Positions 1 through 14,096 of a stretch of DNA of 64,000 bases are shown one piece after another (the first letter of the stretch is position 1; every line of letters starts with the position of its first letter). The stretch is from the NCBI GenBank assembly GCA_031841125.1, contig CM063109.1, forward strand, positions 4,378,321 through 4,442,320, in the 5' to 3' direction. This DNA comes from Acanthococcus lagerstroemiae. Lineage: Eukaryota > Arthropoda > Insecta > Hemiptera > Eriococcidae. The notes under the pieces were generated by a model that saw nothing but the letters and a program-made list of their open reading frames with translations, searched no databases and was not told the DNA's origin. The translations under genes and the position numbers were made by a program.

Positions 1-839
1 TCTCAGGAACGGAAAGATATGAAGGTATGGAGTAGGACGAAACCAGATTGTCATAATCCCATAAAATGTGGTAAACGCCTAAAAAATGTGTTTCTCTCCA
101 GCAGATCTGTGTTAAAGTATACGTGTTGTTTTCTGAAGATATTATAGTGAAAAGGTAAATCACTTATTTCATGGAAAATTTGATGAGCTGCAATTATTAT
201 CGTAACTCATTCTGCGATTACAGTCACATCATAAGTGACGAGTCTTTGGCCAAAATCCGATACCTGTCTTTAATCCACAATCGGGGGTACACCTCGAAGA
301 CTGAGGGGGAGTTCAAAGATGATAACATATTCCAAGATTCACCTTACCTGTTGTTTCTTGTGTCCCCCCCCCCATTTCACTCTGTTTCCGGGTCATTATT
401 GACCGAACTACTACACTATACAGTGCGTCGTTGATTTTACAATTATTTTTTAATAAAGGTAAGCAGTCAAAGTACGCGGACATCATGTAGACATATTCGT
501 GTACCTAGTCCTGTTTTTCAAGGAACTAAGTGTGAGGTATTCTTTCATGAATGGATACAGATAGAAAGGTAGAACCAGGACCCTTCTGACGAGGAAGGTA
601 TTCTGGAAAGGACAATCTAAAATGCAGGGGAATTAAATTATCCCCCATTGAATATTTGGATCATACTAACATCTTCGAGACGGTAATGGAGTGAATAGAT
701 AAGCTGTAAACTATCTGTACTACTAACTATTCTTTTATTGAAAGTAGAAATGAGTAAAACATCCCAAGAGTACGATCGAATTTTTTTAAAACTCACTAAA
801 TTCTCGACTGGACAGAAGATCATAGAGAATTATTAACGA
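1..839. other. Non-coding AT-rich stretch, nothing recognised
   Basis: Short ORFs of up to 87 codons are present but have no recognisable domain. A C9-10 run lies near 365-374. I see no RNA gene or element end here. Confidence 0.5.
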
Positions 840-1560
840 TCATTAGAATGTCGTACAACTCGGACTATTCAAGACTCGCTCAAGACGCTGCTCTTAAGCC
901 TTCCCAAGAGTTAAGATAGTTCAACACGCACTTACGAATACACTTCATGCCACTTTTACACTTGATCATCGCTTTTAATATCAGATAAAGATTCTTATAA
1001 TTCTCCCATAATCGTTTAAAACACTCTAACACTCTCATAGACTTGTTTTAGGTTCCTTATTGCTGTTATGTTAGGATTCGCTCACTGTTGTAGTGTCGTT
1101 CAAAACTTTTTATAACCCCGTCAATCTTATCGAGGCTCTCCCACATTTGTTTGCATTCTGTAAAACTGATGTTTAGTACTCGCTCAGTAATCTAGTTATC
1201 GTTCATGACTTGCTATGACTCCTTCAACCGTATCAAGGCTCTTCAGGACTTAATTCAGACTTGTAACAATCCTTCTTTACTTGTTTAAAACACCTAGAAA
1301 CCGTTTCAAGTGCTCAATGCGTAATTCCATCTTTGTTCGCGACTTACTAAGACTGATATCGTAAAACCTAGTGTTACAACTTTTCCAAATTCCGAGGCTT
1401 TTCAAGCGTCATTAAAACTCTTTAAGGCTTTCAGCGACTCGTTCAAGACTTTTATAAGACGTTTTCGAGGTTCTGTAAGATTCTTCCAGACACGTTTAAA
1501 AGACTCGTTCATACCAGTTTACAAGACTCTTCCATAATTTTTTAGATATCTTGTTAATCT
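840..1560 (+). repeat. Phased AAGACT array (family C), plus orientation
   Basis: This stretch is a degenerate run of short units of the type AAGACTCGTTC. Successive GACT or GACG cores lie about 10, 11 or 21-23 bases apart, for example 11, 11, 21 and 10 bases between about 1436 and 1500. The same kind of array recurs near 26.0, 30.5, 54.8, 57.8, 59.4 and 63.2 kb, in both orientations. No ORF runs through it. It is best described as an old, diverged minisatellite with a unit near 10.5 bp. Its function is unknown. Confidence 0.6.
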
Positions 1561-4330
1561 TTAGGACCTTTACTGACTTGTTTGATACTAGGACTTCTCC
1601 ATTCGTCAGCTGTTTTTCGAATTATTTCCGATTACTTGGAATCTTTCCATGTAGGAAGAGTAACTGCCCACTTACCTTCCCCGTGTATCCGTCCCCAATT
1701 CTACGTAACGGAACAATATTGGCAACCATAGAATAAATCATCCATAGAAAAGTAATATTAATTCTAAGAAATCTATGAAGAACCAAGGGATGAAACCCAT
1801 TAGTTTTAACTCAACACTCGAATGTGGTGAACCTAGAGATTCTAACATTTCTGTTTGCGAGAGATTTACAATTGCAATCCGCTTTTGAACCAAGCCGTCT
1901 ATCGAGCCCGCTCGAGGATATTTTCCAGATGCTGGGGACTGCGTATAGATGGCGTGAAAATATCGGATGGCCCAGGTAGTCTCTTGCAACTGAGAATACC
2001 CGAAAGAAGTTTTTATTGAACGTACAGCTTTGTTGAAAAGTTTTCCATTTGAATCTTTATTATAAGAAAAAAGAAACCCTCTTCTGTCGTTCATAAAAGT
2101 TGAACGAGAAAAAAAGTTTGCGAACCGAAAATCATATTTCCACCTAAATTATCACGGGTGTATTTTCTGACCTCAGGTTTGTTGCGAAAGTTGGTTGGTT
2201 ATATTTTTGATGACGTTATTCTCTACGGAGAGTTTAAATTTTGTATTAGGTAGGTACTTTTTCTGAATGTGAATATTTGGTAGGTATCCGCTTTGGGACA
2301 CGTATTCGTTTTTTTCTAAGAAATGCGGACAGCGATGTGCTTGACGACTGCGATTGGTGTTATTACAGCTCACATAGTATGAAATTATTGGCATTTCCTT
2401 TCAAATATATTATAAAAATCTACGTATATCTTTTTCAGACCCCCCCCCCCTGTACAAATGAACAAATTTCATTGTTTACAACAGGAACTAGGTCAGCCAA
2501 TATGAATTCCAATACAATTAATAATAATAAATGCAAATAATCTCGGAGAGCTGAAATCAATCCGTGGGCATACCAATTACTACACCTAATTATTGATGAC
2601 TTAATTCTCACTCGCTGTAGGTCCATAAACGTCCATATTATTGGGAATTGGCACTTGAGGTTTTCAAATAACAATAATTGTTAAGGAACATATAAAATCG
2701 GTTTTTTAATCTTACGGGTAGTAGATATGATGCTATTAACTTCTACTAAATGGACGCAAGAGATCTATGATCTAAATTGTCGATACAAAAAATTTTCAAG
2801 AATTCGAGTTAAGCTTCCTCCCCATATGGTCCAATATCGCCCTACAAAATTTATTATTCGATAATAAGAGTCCATAAGTCGATAAATACTTATTCTATTG
2901 AGAAGTGTTTAAGAAAAAACTATCTTTCATCCAATATTTCATAAATAAGGTCATCAAAATTTTGCAGTCATCACCTCATAAACGTCTTAAACAAGGGGAG
3001 AAATTATCTAAATAACCTTTTACGCTACCACACTGACTTATATATATCGTGCATCAATTTGAGGGACGAATGTGGAATTTTTAACATTTTTCCTGTAACT
3101 ATAAAATTCTTTAAGCACTGAGAATGCTAGTTTTCTCCGGACCTATATTTCATCGCATTCTTATCTGTCCATCCCTGGGAATTTCCCTTTTTGTGGAATG
3201 AAGTTCTTTGGGCGTGTGGTATTTGGTTTCAAAAATTCTCAAGTGACGAAACTTTGAAAGCTTTCATCAGCCCAAATAGTTAATCAAGATATATCACCGG
3301 GAGATTTCACGGTCAATTAATTTATCTGGACGTCCGTTTGACTGTAAGCTGAGAAGTGTGATTTTTGGTGGAGGTTGAAGGGCCAGTGCAATGAATGTGT
3401 TATGAAGGAGGGGGACCAGAATTCCAACCCGAATAAAAACTTAGTTGACCAGGAAAAAAAAAAAAAAAAAGAAAAAAGGAAAACTTATCTTTGCTATTTT
3501 CGCAGCCAGGTTGCAGAATTTTTTGACTGTAAAGACCGAATTAAATAAAGTAAATTTCCTATAACAAAAAGAACAAAGAAAAAATTGCAATCTACCTAAT
3601 AATTCTTATTTGGTGTCGGGATTTCTCGCCCTCTAGGTATAATTTCAGGAATGAGAAAAGGAGATGTAACATTTTCCACACTCCATCGCATTGACCCAAG
3701 GAGGGTGGATTGAGAGGCGAAAATTTCGTGAAATGTAATATAAAAACCGTTTTGTAAGTTTGAAAGATTACTGCAATGATTTTTGATAACGATTTGACCA
3801 ATTTTTCGAATTCTGGCACAAGAACAAGGAGTGACTCAACAACAGAAATGTGAATAGGGGTGTCATCTCTTGAGTTTCGTTGGTTACTGAGTGTAGCTTT
3901 GACATGTCATTCACCTGAATTTACAGATTTTGGCAGGTAAGGCGACAGACTGTGCTGTAAACTTGAATAGTACCAATACGGACGATATGGATACGATTTT
4001 TGAGCCCTAACAGTAATAAAATTCATTGGGGTGAGTTGCTCATTCACCACTTCAATTTACCCGTAAAACTTCATGGATCACCTTTGTGAGATTGAGGAAC
4101 ATTTGAATTTTAAGAGCGTGAATAAAAACATCATCAGGGTAGGTTTTCATGGGAGTGGAACAGTTAAATGTAGATCACCGAAATACGCCCACAACAAGGT
4201 GTGTCAAAAAAAATTTTGATCAAAGTGCTCGCGAGCACGACTTATATATAGTATATTACAGCGAAGTAGTCAACAGACTCATATTGACTTTGAAAATGAT
4301 TGTTTCGAAACTGAATTGAAATGACTTATA
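1561..4330. other. Non-coding AT-rich stretch
   Basis: No gene or element with clear ends was recognised. The ORFs here (up to 118 codons near 1738-2094, minus strand) lack recognisable motifs. Homopolymer runs occur near 2441 (C) and 3452 (A). Confidence 0.45.
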
Positions 4331-5509
4331 AGTACTGGGTGATTCTCCGAAAAATGGATAATTCAACGTGGACAAAAACAAAAAAAAATGAGGTTCATTT
4401 TTCAATTTTTTTTTTCGTTAAAATCGATACTAGGGGTATTGAGAAACCATATTCCGGTACTGGCCGGGCTTAAATTTAATTTTGGGGGGTTGTAAAAAAA
4501 ATTGTTGTTCACGTTGAAAAACAAACTTTTCACGTTATAGTGTGATAAGATGTGGCTGTACGATCACACAGCGGCACCGTGGGTTACAATCTCACGGATC
4601 ACGGTTTTATGAAGTACCAAAAATTCATCTAGGAAAGTAGTCTCTCCACGAAGAAGATTGAAAGGCTGTTTCCACAGACTGCTTCTAAGTGTCGAAAGAT
4701 TCACGTCCTTCAACGTGAATACAAGAAATACGTGAGTATCCACGTTGAATAATATTTTATGTTCACGTTTAAGGATAAAATCGCCTTTTTCTTTTTCCCA
4801 TTGGGTAAATATAAGGAGAATATTTGACACATGTTGCTGAATGTAATGTGGCCAACATTAGATTATATTATTACGTTTTTACAAAGTCCGAGCTGTAAAT
4901 TCAGTATGGCTGTTGATGTCCTCGATGAAGGACACTTTTTTCTTTTAGAAACCAGGATCTCAGCAATAAATGAGTATTTTAGCATACAAATCATCATTAT
5001 TTCACAGAAGTTCTTACACAGCCTTCTAGAGGAAGTTATGAGGAAGTTGTATGAGCATTTGAGATAAGTTTATGCTTATAGCGGAACCCTACAGAGACGT
5101 TTGAAAATTATCCACGTTGAAGGACATATTTCTTCCTAGACACAACTTTCAGGCATCTAAAGGTTACTTAAGTTGGTTAGAAAAAGATTGTAAGACCTAT
5201 ACCGTGTTGCCTCAACTTACCTCTTCAACAATGAGAAACAGTAGTTAAAATTATGTATTAAATCTTCTAGCGAGTAGAAGAAAACTGAACTAGACCAGGT
5301 TGACATCCACGTTGATGGACATTTCAGGTGAATTTTCGATTTTCTAAGTATGTTCTGCTGAACTAGGGAGAGCTTTTGCCACTGTCTCCATCAGAAGAGT
5401 TCATTTCCTCAATTTTGACATATGGCGCATATCATTCTGATAATAAGTAGCAGAGTTACAGCCCATTTACATGAATTGTCCATTTTTCGAAGAATTACCC
5501 TACTAGTAC
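4331..5509. mobile_element. Non-autonomous TIR element with repeated CACGTTGA motifs
   Basis: The left end (about 4336-4368) and the reverse complement of the right end (about 5472-5504) match over about 31 bases with a few mismatches. Both share the core TTCGAAAAATGGA or TCCGAAAAATGGA and then AATTCA. The 5-base word AGTAC lies directly outside each end (4331-4335 and 5505-5509) and may be the target duplication. The body carries at least seven copies of a CACGTTGA-like motif on one strand or the other, near 4365, 4508, 4703, 4715, 4739, 5111 and 5306. The two best read TCCACGTTGA followed by AGGACAT or TGGACAT. No transposase is recognisable, so the element is inferred to be non-autonomous. 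Its superfamily is unassigned. Confidence 0.55.
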
Positions 5510-5940
5510 ATTTCCAGCAAATTTATTCTGCCGTGCCGTATTGACGGGAACGCGAACAAACCTCGTAAGCACATTTTCGGACATATTTAGTTGTTTCATT
5601 CGACAAGTGGGGCAGGAAGGCTTTTTTATTTATTTATTATTTTTTTTTTTTGCAATATTGATAATTTACTGGTAGATGGCAGTTTACAGCAATAACAAAT
5701 AAAATGAATTTTTAGAACAGTTTTTTGTTCGATTATTTCACGAAAAATTATTTTGTACTTTTACGAGTTTTTTTCACGTCAGCCACGGTATGCCAAACTA
5801 TCACGGCTTCTTAGGCCAATCTATTTTCAGGTGGAACGATAGAAAAACACTTTTTAGGAAAGTTGTAGGCCTCCCTCTTCGAAAGGTTCCATTGGATTAA
5901 AAAAAAGTTTTTGTTTTTTTTAAAATCTGTTTCCGATGTT
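5510..5940. other. AT-rich spacer with poly-T
   Basis: The stretch contains a TTTATTTATTTATTA run and a T11 tract near 5625-5651. Nothing else was recognised. Confidence 0.45.
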
Positions 5941-6035
5941 AGTGGGGCGACGGTAGTGCACGCACGCTAAATTGGCCACAGGACACCACACCCCCTATCC
6001 CAGAATTACCCCGATTGAGCTTACATCAGGATAGG
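5941..6035 (-). repeat. Decayed fragment of repeat family A
   Basis: About 75 bases resemble the left part of the copies at 17264 and 56790. The shared order is a GTGGAGCG-like start, TGCACGCA, then a CCACACCCC-like block and a closing TTACC or CTACC. Identity is roughly 70% by eye, so this is the oldest of the three copies. The minus strand is assigned because the two better copies keep open reading only in that direction. The rest of the repeat is missing here. Confidence 0.4.
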
Positions 6036-9000
6036 GGGAAAATTTTTTTTAATTTGATATGTTCAGCTGTCCACTAGTGTTCAAAGTTTAGCCAAGTAGT
6101 ACCGTGTATGCAAATTTAACTACCTTTAAATTTTGAAGTATAATACACCAACCGACTCGTCTTCATTCCCGTCCCTCATTATGAATATATTCGATTTAAA
6201 TGCATGGACTAATTTTCAGTCTTATATTGCACTATTTTTATAAAAATTTTTATTTAGAAAATGAAGTACAAGTGATTTGTTGTTATTAATGAACTTTTCT
6301 AGAATACTGCGCCTCATAGACCAAAATTATATATATTCGTAAGGGGAAAATATAATCACACGCTATGGAAAGACGTTTTGCAGTTACGATTAGTAGACTT
6401 GTACCCTAAATTTTGAACAGCTGATTCATAGGGTAAAACGTCAATTATAATAGAAATGCACGCTAACTCGTGAACGTCAATATATTGTGTATCACAACTA
6501 TGAAAAAAATATCCAACTATATTTCTTCAGTCACAACGTGCGTCAATTCGGTGATTCACATCATTACTTTTGGAACTGACCCCATAAGAGTTTCATCAAA
6601 GGAAATTCTGATTCCACCAAAGAAGGTTCCATTAAATAATGGTTATTGTATTCAGAGATTATATTCAATTCCGAAGTTCTAGAGGTCACTTAATTCAACT
6701 TTGAAAGTAATTTTTGAATGGCACCCATTTGGATGCCACTAAATGGAGTTCTAATCTCACCAGCGGGAGAATACAATGAACTCCCGGAGAGGAATTTATA
6801 GCAACCGTAAACACCTATAAAGAGAATACAGTCATGAAAAATAATGATCAGGAATCCTCTTTGTTAGGGCACCAATGAATCTGCTCCAAAAATTCCTTTC
6901 AAAATTAAATTCCGTGACTTCGAAAACCTATTATTTGCATATAATAGCTCGATGAAATGACCATTATTTAGGCGGAATTATCTTGGGTGAGACCAGATTT
7001 TTTATAGTGTGATATAGGTTTCTTTATCGTTAAGTAATAAGTAGAACGTGATAATATTTTTAATATCGTGCTATTCGCTCAATTTAGCGTGATTCTGATT
7101 TTTTAACGTTAATATTTTTATTAACTGGGCAAAATATCACTTTATCGTAATTGGAATTTTTTAGCTTTTTTTCCTATTCCTTGAAGCGCGTGGTTATAAT
7201 TCCATCCCTATTTATAATGGGGGATCAATTCAAACCGATCGATGAATAGTGAGTCAAAATTTGAGGATCGTGCAATTTTTAAATTTTGTACACCTTGCCT
7301 AAACGGTAACCCTTCGTAGTAGGCTAAAATTTGTTTAAATGCAAAAAATGTTTAACCACGTTATTTTCTTATCAAATAGAATCACTCGAGGGCAAAACCA
7401 ATACAACCTTAATCTGCATATATTCCGACATTAACCAATCCTTGTCTCGGACCCCAATCTACGACTCACAAATCAACCATAAGGTATTATGTATGGCTTT
7501 GAAGCCTGCTTATGTCCTCACAATTCTGACTTTAAAATTGACCAGAGTTAGCTTGGCTCTGCACTATCGCTTGAGCAGAGTTACACTAAGCTCTGCATAG
7601 CGGGGGTCTCAGGTATTCACACTGTCTTCTGGGCCAAATTACGTCAAGTCCACGTGATCCGGATTACACCAAGCTCCACCCACGCCAGAGTGTAATAAGC
7701 TTAATCTGATGTTCTTCAGAGACTCTTCTCATATCTCACCGCCGTGAAATTTCATTCACAGACACCCTTATCGCTTTAGTGAATACAAGTAAGTAAAAAG
7801 TTAGTAGGTATATCGTACAAAACACTCGCAATTTCTTAATTCTCATTAAGAATCCCCATTTTTCTCAGATTAAAAGTTTATAAAATTGGTGGAAATTTCC
7901 TCCGTAATTTGGGATAAGAAATGGTTACAAAAGATTTTTGCCTCCGCTACACTAAGAAGTATAAAAAAAAAAAAATCTTCTAGAAATCTCAAGTTATTTC
8001 AGCAAAATCCGTGCTCGTTTCATTAGTTTGAAATTCGAAGAAGTTTTCGTATAACTAAGTAGACGATTTAAACATTCATTTATTCGCCCATAAAAGTTTG
8101 TAACATCGATGGAACCCCCGGGGAACATATTGCCTGATTTACAGGCTACGTTGTACTGCCTCAAATTTTGTAACGCTGTCATTTTTTTTTCCTTCTCTAA
8201 TCCAATCTATTTCTGACGATGGTCGGCGGCAGTTGTATAAAAACGAGTGGAAAATTAAATAATACTGTAAAATCGTACGTCGAATGCGTACAGTGGTGTG
8301 ACGGATGCAGAGGAATTATATCGTTCGGGCTCACGATGTGACGTATCCCAAAGACTGGAATATTTTAATCGAGTTATCGATTGCTTCCAATGAACGATTT
8401 CAGCATTTAAACCCGCACCCGACTACGTTTCCAGTCTGGCTGCAACCAAACGAATGCAATAATGCATGGCGAAAATTCGAAGGGTGCTCAGTGTCTCAAA
8501 ATTGAGTTATACTGCCACCATGGTATACCATGTTCATACCTCTACACTCTGAACCTATCATATAGCTCAATACCTACTTCCAAATAGTTCAAAATCTACT
8601 TCAGAAATAGCGCTGTATGTAAGTCCGTAGAACTGTGCGTAATTTAAACGCGTTTATCTCGAAAACAAGTTTTGAGCGCTTAGGACTCTTTGAACTTTTG
8701 TCATTATTAACCGTGCTGGTGAACAACAACTAGCATGATGAACGAAAGGACTTGAAACAAATGAAAATACATTTTCTGAAACGCGTTAGGTCCAAAATTT
8801 GAAATTTAACTAATGTCATTAGAGACAGCTGACAAGTCACGACAGTTTTGTCGAACTGCCATATTGCTATGCATACCAATCGAGATATTTGAGTTTAAAA
8901 ATCCCGCTATCCATAAGGACAATATATGTATTTTCAGAGTAGTTTATCGGTTTTTCTGAAAAAACTGATTTTTCGGATACAAGAAAAATTATTCTTCAAA

Positions 9001-12000
9001 TGTAGTACCCATATTTCCAATTTAACTTTTTTAGGTAATTTAAGAAAGAATGAAGGAAGGAGGAAAAAAAAAAAAGGATCTATAAGTCTAGATCCAGTTG
9101 CACGAGTGGATGAGGAAGAGGACGAACTTCTTTGAAGGCTTCAGTGAAAGAGAAAACTAATGACACTAATTTCCCATCTTCATATTTCTTCATACATATA
9201 AATACGTTTAACTATTCTTATGAAGCAATTAGTCTATACTTATTTGTTCGAAGTTGGCGGCTGAATTATAAGAACTGGGAGTAGCAATTCTGAGAATACA
9301 TGTATTTATGTTGCGAAAGGTTTTTGGCTAAAAACTATTTCTGAACTCTATTAGGAAGTGGAGCTAAAATATTCGCCTCCCAGTTAATTTACGCTTGAAT
9401 ATTATACGGAAACATTTCAGTTTTACTTTCTTCTCGTATCCCTATTATTATACGTCTCCCTTAATTTAAAATCATGTGGGCTCAAAACAGGAAAATTGAC
9501 ACAAAGTACACGAAATACCTTCTTATGCAGGTTGTACTAAATCTAAAGTTGTCAAATTACGTGTTCCAATAGGTGATTTTCAACGAACTCGCCTTTCAAC
9601 AAAAACACACTCATTCCAGACTGTACTAAATCGCAAAAGCTAGACGTGCTATCGAAAACCTGATAACGGTATCGTGTTCAGCGTTGAAAAGGGCTTTAGA
9701 ACCACCTATTCAAATACACAATACATAGATTTTTTTTGTTCTATAGAGTTATTTATCGACCACTTAGACGTTAGTGGTGCCGAGTTCCAATACAAAACAA
9801 GTCCCAAAGTCTCAACATTGAACTATTAAAAAAAAAATTTCTGTACTTCTTTTCTAATTTTTGTGCTGAATTTTTAAAGACATCGACATTTTCTCTTCCT
9901 ACGTGTATTTAATATCTGTTTAACATTTTAAGAATTTGATTGTGATATCTATGGGAAGGGAGCACAATTGAACATGCCACACAAGTTTACATGGACGTTG
10001 AACTCATTGTTAACGAAGATTTGACCCTGGCCGTAACTCTAGACTTCATGGCGGGAAGGGGGCTCAAAATTTAAAATATCAATAAATACGATGTTATAAA
10101 CGTAATGAGCAGAAAAATGAGGAACTCTATCTTACAGTGTTGGCGCAATACAGAATATGGTTTGAACATCGAGTAGGAAGGTGTGCACCAACTACCAAGT
10201 GTAACGTAGGTACATCTTCTTTTTTTAATGATGGAAAGGGGTTGGGAGTTAATACGCACGATGCAATATGAAATAACCCTCTCGTCTTTTATTTCGAAGT
10301 ATGGTTCGACCGACATCTCAAGAAAAGGAAAATTGTCTTCTCACTTTTAAGGGCTTGCTCTGAACAGCTCTTATTTTCTTTCTCAAACAAGCATCGAGTT
10401 CAGATATATGAAGACGTCTCTACTTAAAAGTGAAATTACCTTTCGCAGGCCGGAAAATACGAGTAAAGCTATCCATAATCGATCCGGTCATATTAAATTA
10501 AATTTTTATATAAGGAAAACACGTAATCGTATTCTGTTTTTATAATGAAGTTTGTTTTTTTTTTCATTAATATTGTTTTTTTGATTTTTTTTTTATTTAA
10601 TTGAAAATTACGATTAAAATACAAGATTTAACTATTGCTGCGTTCTAGAAGAGCTTCAATTGATACTTAGTGGGAAATTCAAAAAAATGAGAAACAAATC
10701 TACGAGAAACGAAATTTTTTCTCCGGTTAGTTTATTCAGTTCGACAAACAAAGCCAAGGTAATCTCATTTCATTTTTCTATCATCGATATGATCGGTTCA
10801 ACGGGGAAAATTAAACACGAAATTCTGTCAAAGTGCTAATTCTTTTTAGGGTACCTATTGAAAAATAACTTCACCGTTTTAGTGAAAGCGTGTACATCTG
10901 TTGTGGTATTTTGAGGAATACGAGTACATTGAAGAAGAAGAAGTCTTTATTTCTACTTTTTCTTAAATCGTCTTATTGTTTATCGAGGACATTGAAGAAA
11001 TTAAGCATCTGGGATGTAAATGTAGAAAATTTATATTAATCTGCGAGTGAATAAATAATTTGAATGCAAAAAAGTAACCTAGGTTGAGCAAAAAATAAAA
11101 TAAAAAAAACAAACAAAACTCTATATTATATGATTTTTACTTAATAATTTACGAACTAGCTCTTTCAGTTATGTCGCTGGCCATTGCCATCGATATCGAT
11201 TTAGGTCCATAAAAAAATCTTGTTACAACAAATCACGCAAGCAGGTGAAAAATGTGACATTCGCATTCACAAGGAAAATGTTTTTAAAATAAAGCAATTC
11301 TAGCTGAATGTTGATGGTACATGCCAGCAGGGTCACTCTGAAAAAAGCACCATGTATTCAGAAGAAATGTTTACAGAATGAACAACTGCCAATAAAATGA
11401 ATGACAAAATCATCGAGACATGAACCTTATATTAGGTGCGTATCAAAGAGTGAGAAGGGAGAATCAGTCATTAAAACATTTTTGCCGGTTGGAAAATTTT
11501 GTAAAATTTTCCTCGGTTCAGTAAACAGAATCTGGAAGTTAAAAATAGATTTCTATTTTTAGATTTTAAACATTTTCTTTAGCTGACAAAATCATATTCT
11601 CAGTTATTTCCAGTTGGGAAGATTATGACCCTCTGCTTCTAACAAATGAAGTAACTGCGGTATTCCTGCTTAGTGTTTGTAAACATGTCTACAAGTCACG
11701 AAGAGTTTTAATCCAGAAAAGTCATAAAAATTACGGTGGGGTCTCACAAGAATTTCGAATAAACATAAATAAATATTGAAAAGTATTAAAGTACTCTAAT
11801 GAGTCTTAAACAGAATTTATGGGGCTTTAACGAAGATTGAACACGTCTAAATTTTCTCTTTGACGTGCCCACCCACTGCTAATTGAATATTCACTCGAGA
11901 GCAAGCCAGATTGACTGATAAACAAAGTACTTATACTTTGTCTTATAGCGTACTCGTATTTCATTTAAAATCAGAACTGAAGGGAAAATTTAGTGATTAC

Positions 12001-12129
12001 TGTCAAATATTTCCCAATAGGCATCCCCTGCTGTCACGTGGGTAGTTTCTAGAATCACACAACGTATGTCGACGATAGTTGCACGCACATATTTATACTT
12101 TGAATTTCCGAGCTTCAAAAGCGTATCTT
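6036..12129. other. Long non-coding stretch
   Basis: No supported gene lies in these 6 kb. Short ORFs (up to 89 codons) lack domains. Two neighbouring small hairpins with CAGAG and CTCTG arms lie near 7543-7597. Poly-A and poly-T runs are frequent, for example near 9064, 9829 and 10556. Confidence 0.45.
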
Positions 12130-12760
12130 CTGTTTGAGCAAAAAGACTGCCTTTCAATTTACGAACTTGTGCAAATATATAACTACAAAAAGCATCCGCG
12201 TATATGTATATCGTTTATCAGCTGCTGGCTTCCTCTTGAGTGAAAACTTCAATTGGCCTCGGGTCGACGGGTCAAAGAGAAAATTATTTTCGTTCACACT
12301 CGAAGGAAATGACGCGGATTTTCGCGATGAATGTTTTATTATTAACTTGGCGGCAATATGGGAGTAGCTCGTATTATTTTCAGGTAGAATAAACGCACGA
12401 AAACCTTGAAATCTAATTAACGACTAACTGTTGCTGAAAGGAACAGCGCTGGCGAACGTTAATCGAGAAAAGCTCTTTCCATTGACGAACCTTAAGTGAT
12501 ACGAGCTTCACTCATTCCGATGCGAACAAACGCCGCGAACGATTGTTAAAGTTCCCGTTCCGGATTGGGACACTAACCAAAAAAGCTTCAGTTTCACTCG
12601 ACATAGAGAAGGAAAACTCTAACGCAACAAACCATGGGGAAAGCAACGGCAAACTACCCCGACTAACCCTGCCCAGGAAAGTCGCGCGTCAGAAATCGCG
12701 ATCGCCAACATCTGGAAACGGGTATACGGCACCTGATTTTTTCATTCGACAATAGGCCGT
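12130..12760. other. GC-richer CpG-containing segment, possibly regulatory
   Basis: Base composition changes here. CpG dinucleotides become common (for example near 12260, 12310, 12530 and 12680), unlike the surrounding AT-rich DNA. Two ORFs of 77 and 70 codons lie in it (12134-12367 and 12543-12755), but neither shows a recognisable motif. Similar segments occur at 31.9, 41.2 and 54.1 kb. A conserved non-coding element is a reasonable guess, but there is no direct evidence for it. Confidence 0.25.
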
Positions 12761-13140
12761 GAGCAGAGTCGACTAGTTATTTAAGGTAGTGCACACTTAT
12801 AATTACCAATTATTAAGAGAACTATTCTGTCCAGCCAGTCCGAAGCGTAACATGGGAAGTTATTGTCTATGGAAGATAAGGTCTAAGGGCGACATTCTGA
12901 GGTTTTTTGTACGGTGCTCCAATTTCCTATATTCCAGACTCCCTCTTTTCCCCTGGAGAGAAAGTCGAAAAAAATGTGTACCCTATCACGTGAACAGAAA
13001 ATGTATAACTTGTGTAAAATTTCATTGAAAACATTCAATAATTTGTTTGCCTAAGGGGTAGAGGGTTTGGGAAAATATCAGTATCAGACACTTCCAGGCT
13101 TCATTCTTCTTCCTCCTCTAGTCAGTCGATTCCGACTGTA

Positions 13141-13222
13141 GCTTATGTGCCTTGACATGTGAGATTAGTCCAATCTTGGATGGGATTTTCCTCCCACATG
13201 TAGCACATTTGTATTCGGTCGG
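13141..13222 (-). pseudogene. C-terminal C2H2 zinc finger of the LINE
   Basis: The minus strand reads YKCATCGRKIPSKIGLISH and ends with VKAH, giving the pattern C-x2-C-x12-H-x3-H. This finger type closes the ORF in a common LINE family and probably binds nucleic acid. It marks the 3' coding end of the element. Confidence 0.6.
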
Positions 13223-14096
13223 TTTAGTGTTTCATCGATGTCGAGTAATGTGATATTCTTTTCCTTCATAGTTATTAATTCTCTTTCTCTAAGCTATTCG
13301 ATCAATTATTATGTGTTACTACGTTGATGTTAGATTTGCTTTCTTGAACAGCTTTTTCATTTGATCCTTGTACCTTTTCTTTTGCCCATCTGGGCACCTT
13401 TTTCGTTGAGCTAGTTCTCCAAAGAGAGCAACCTTAGAGAGCTTTATATTATCCATAAGGCAGACATGTCCAAACTATCTCAGTTGACTTTTTTCGATGA
13501 TAACATCACTTGGCTGGAGTCTGGCAGGTCTCAGGTGTTGTAAATTTAACCTACACGTTGTATGGTGTGGCTGCACTGCTTTACTGCCCCGTGCTGCAAC
13601 AGGGTAATTGAACATATCGGTGGGCAGTCTGTATTCGAACCGAGGTGCATCTATAGTCTGTGATGTGAACGTATACTAATACAGCCGTTAACGGTCAGTT
13701 GTTTATTATACAGGTTACAGTCTTTCCAAGGTAGCAGAAGGAGGATACATTTTACGAGGTGCCTTGGCCAACTGCAAATTGTGGTTCTGTTTCTAATTGT
13801 ATAAAAATCTTGGTCTTGCTAGCATTTACTTTCACCCCAAATGCACTGTAGGCCTCGTTAAGGCACGTGGTTATTTCCTGAAGTTGTTATCGGGAGGCCG
13901 GAACTGATACACTGTCATCAGCGTACTGCAGTTCAAAAATATGTTCTCTTATATTCAGAGGTTGCCTTTAAGCTTCGAAAGTCAGCTGTATGTCCATCAC
14001 TCTTCGATCTAATACACACGCTTGTAACTATTAGTTTTCTATCAGCGTTTGTGAATGCTATGAATAGTAGGGGAGGGGGGGGGTCAATACGCATTT

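Noticed and set aside
9540..9715. Possible inverted repeat around AATAGGTG words
   Set aside because: Only short scattered matches; not above chance by eye.
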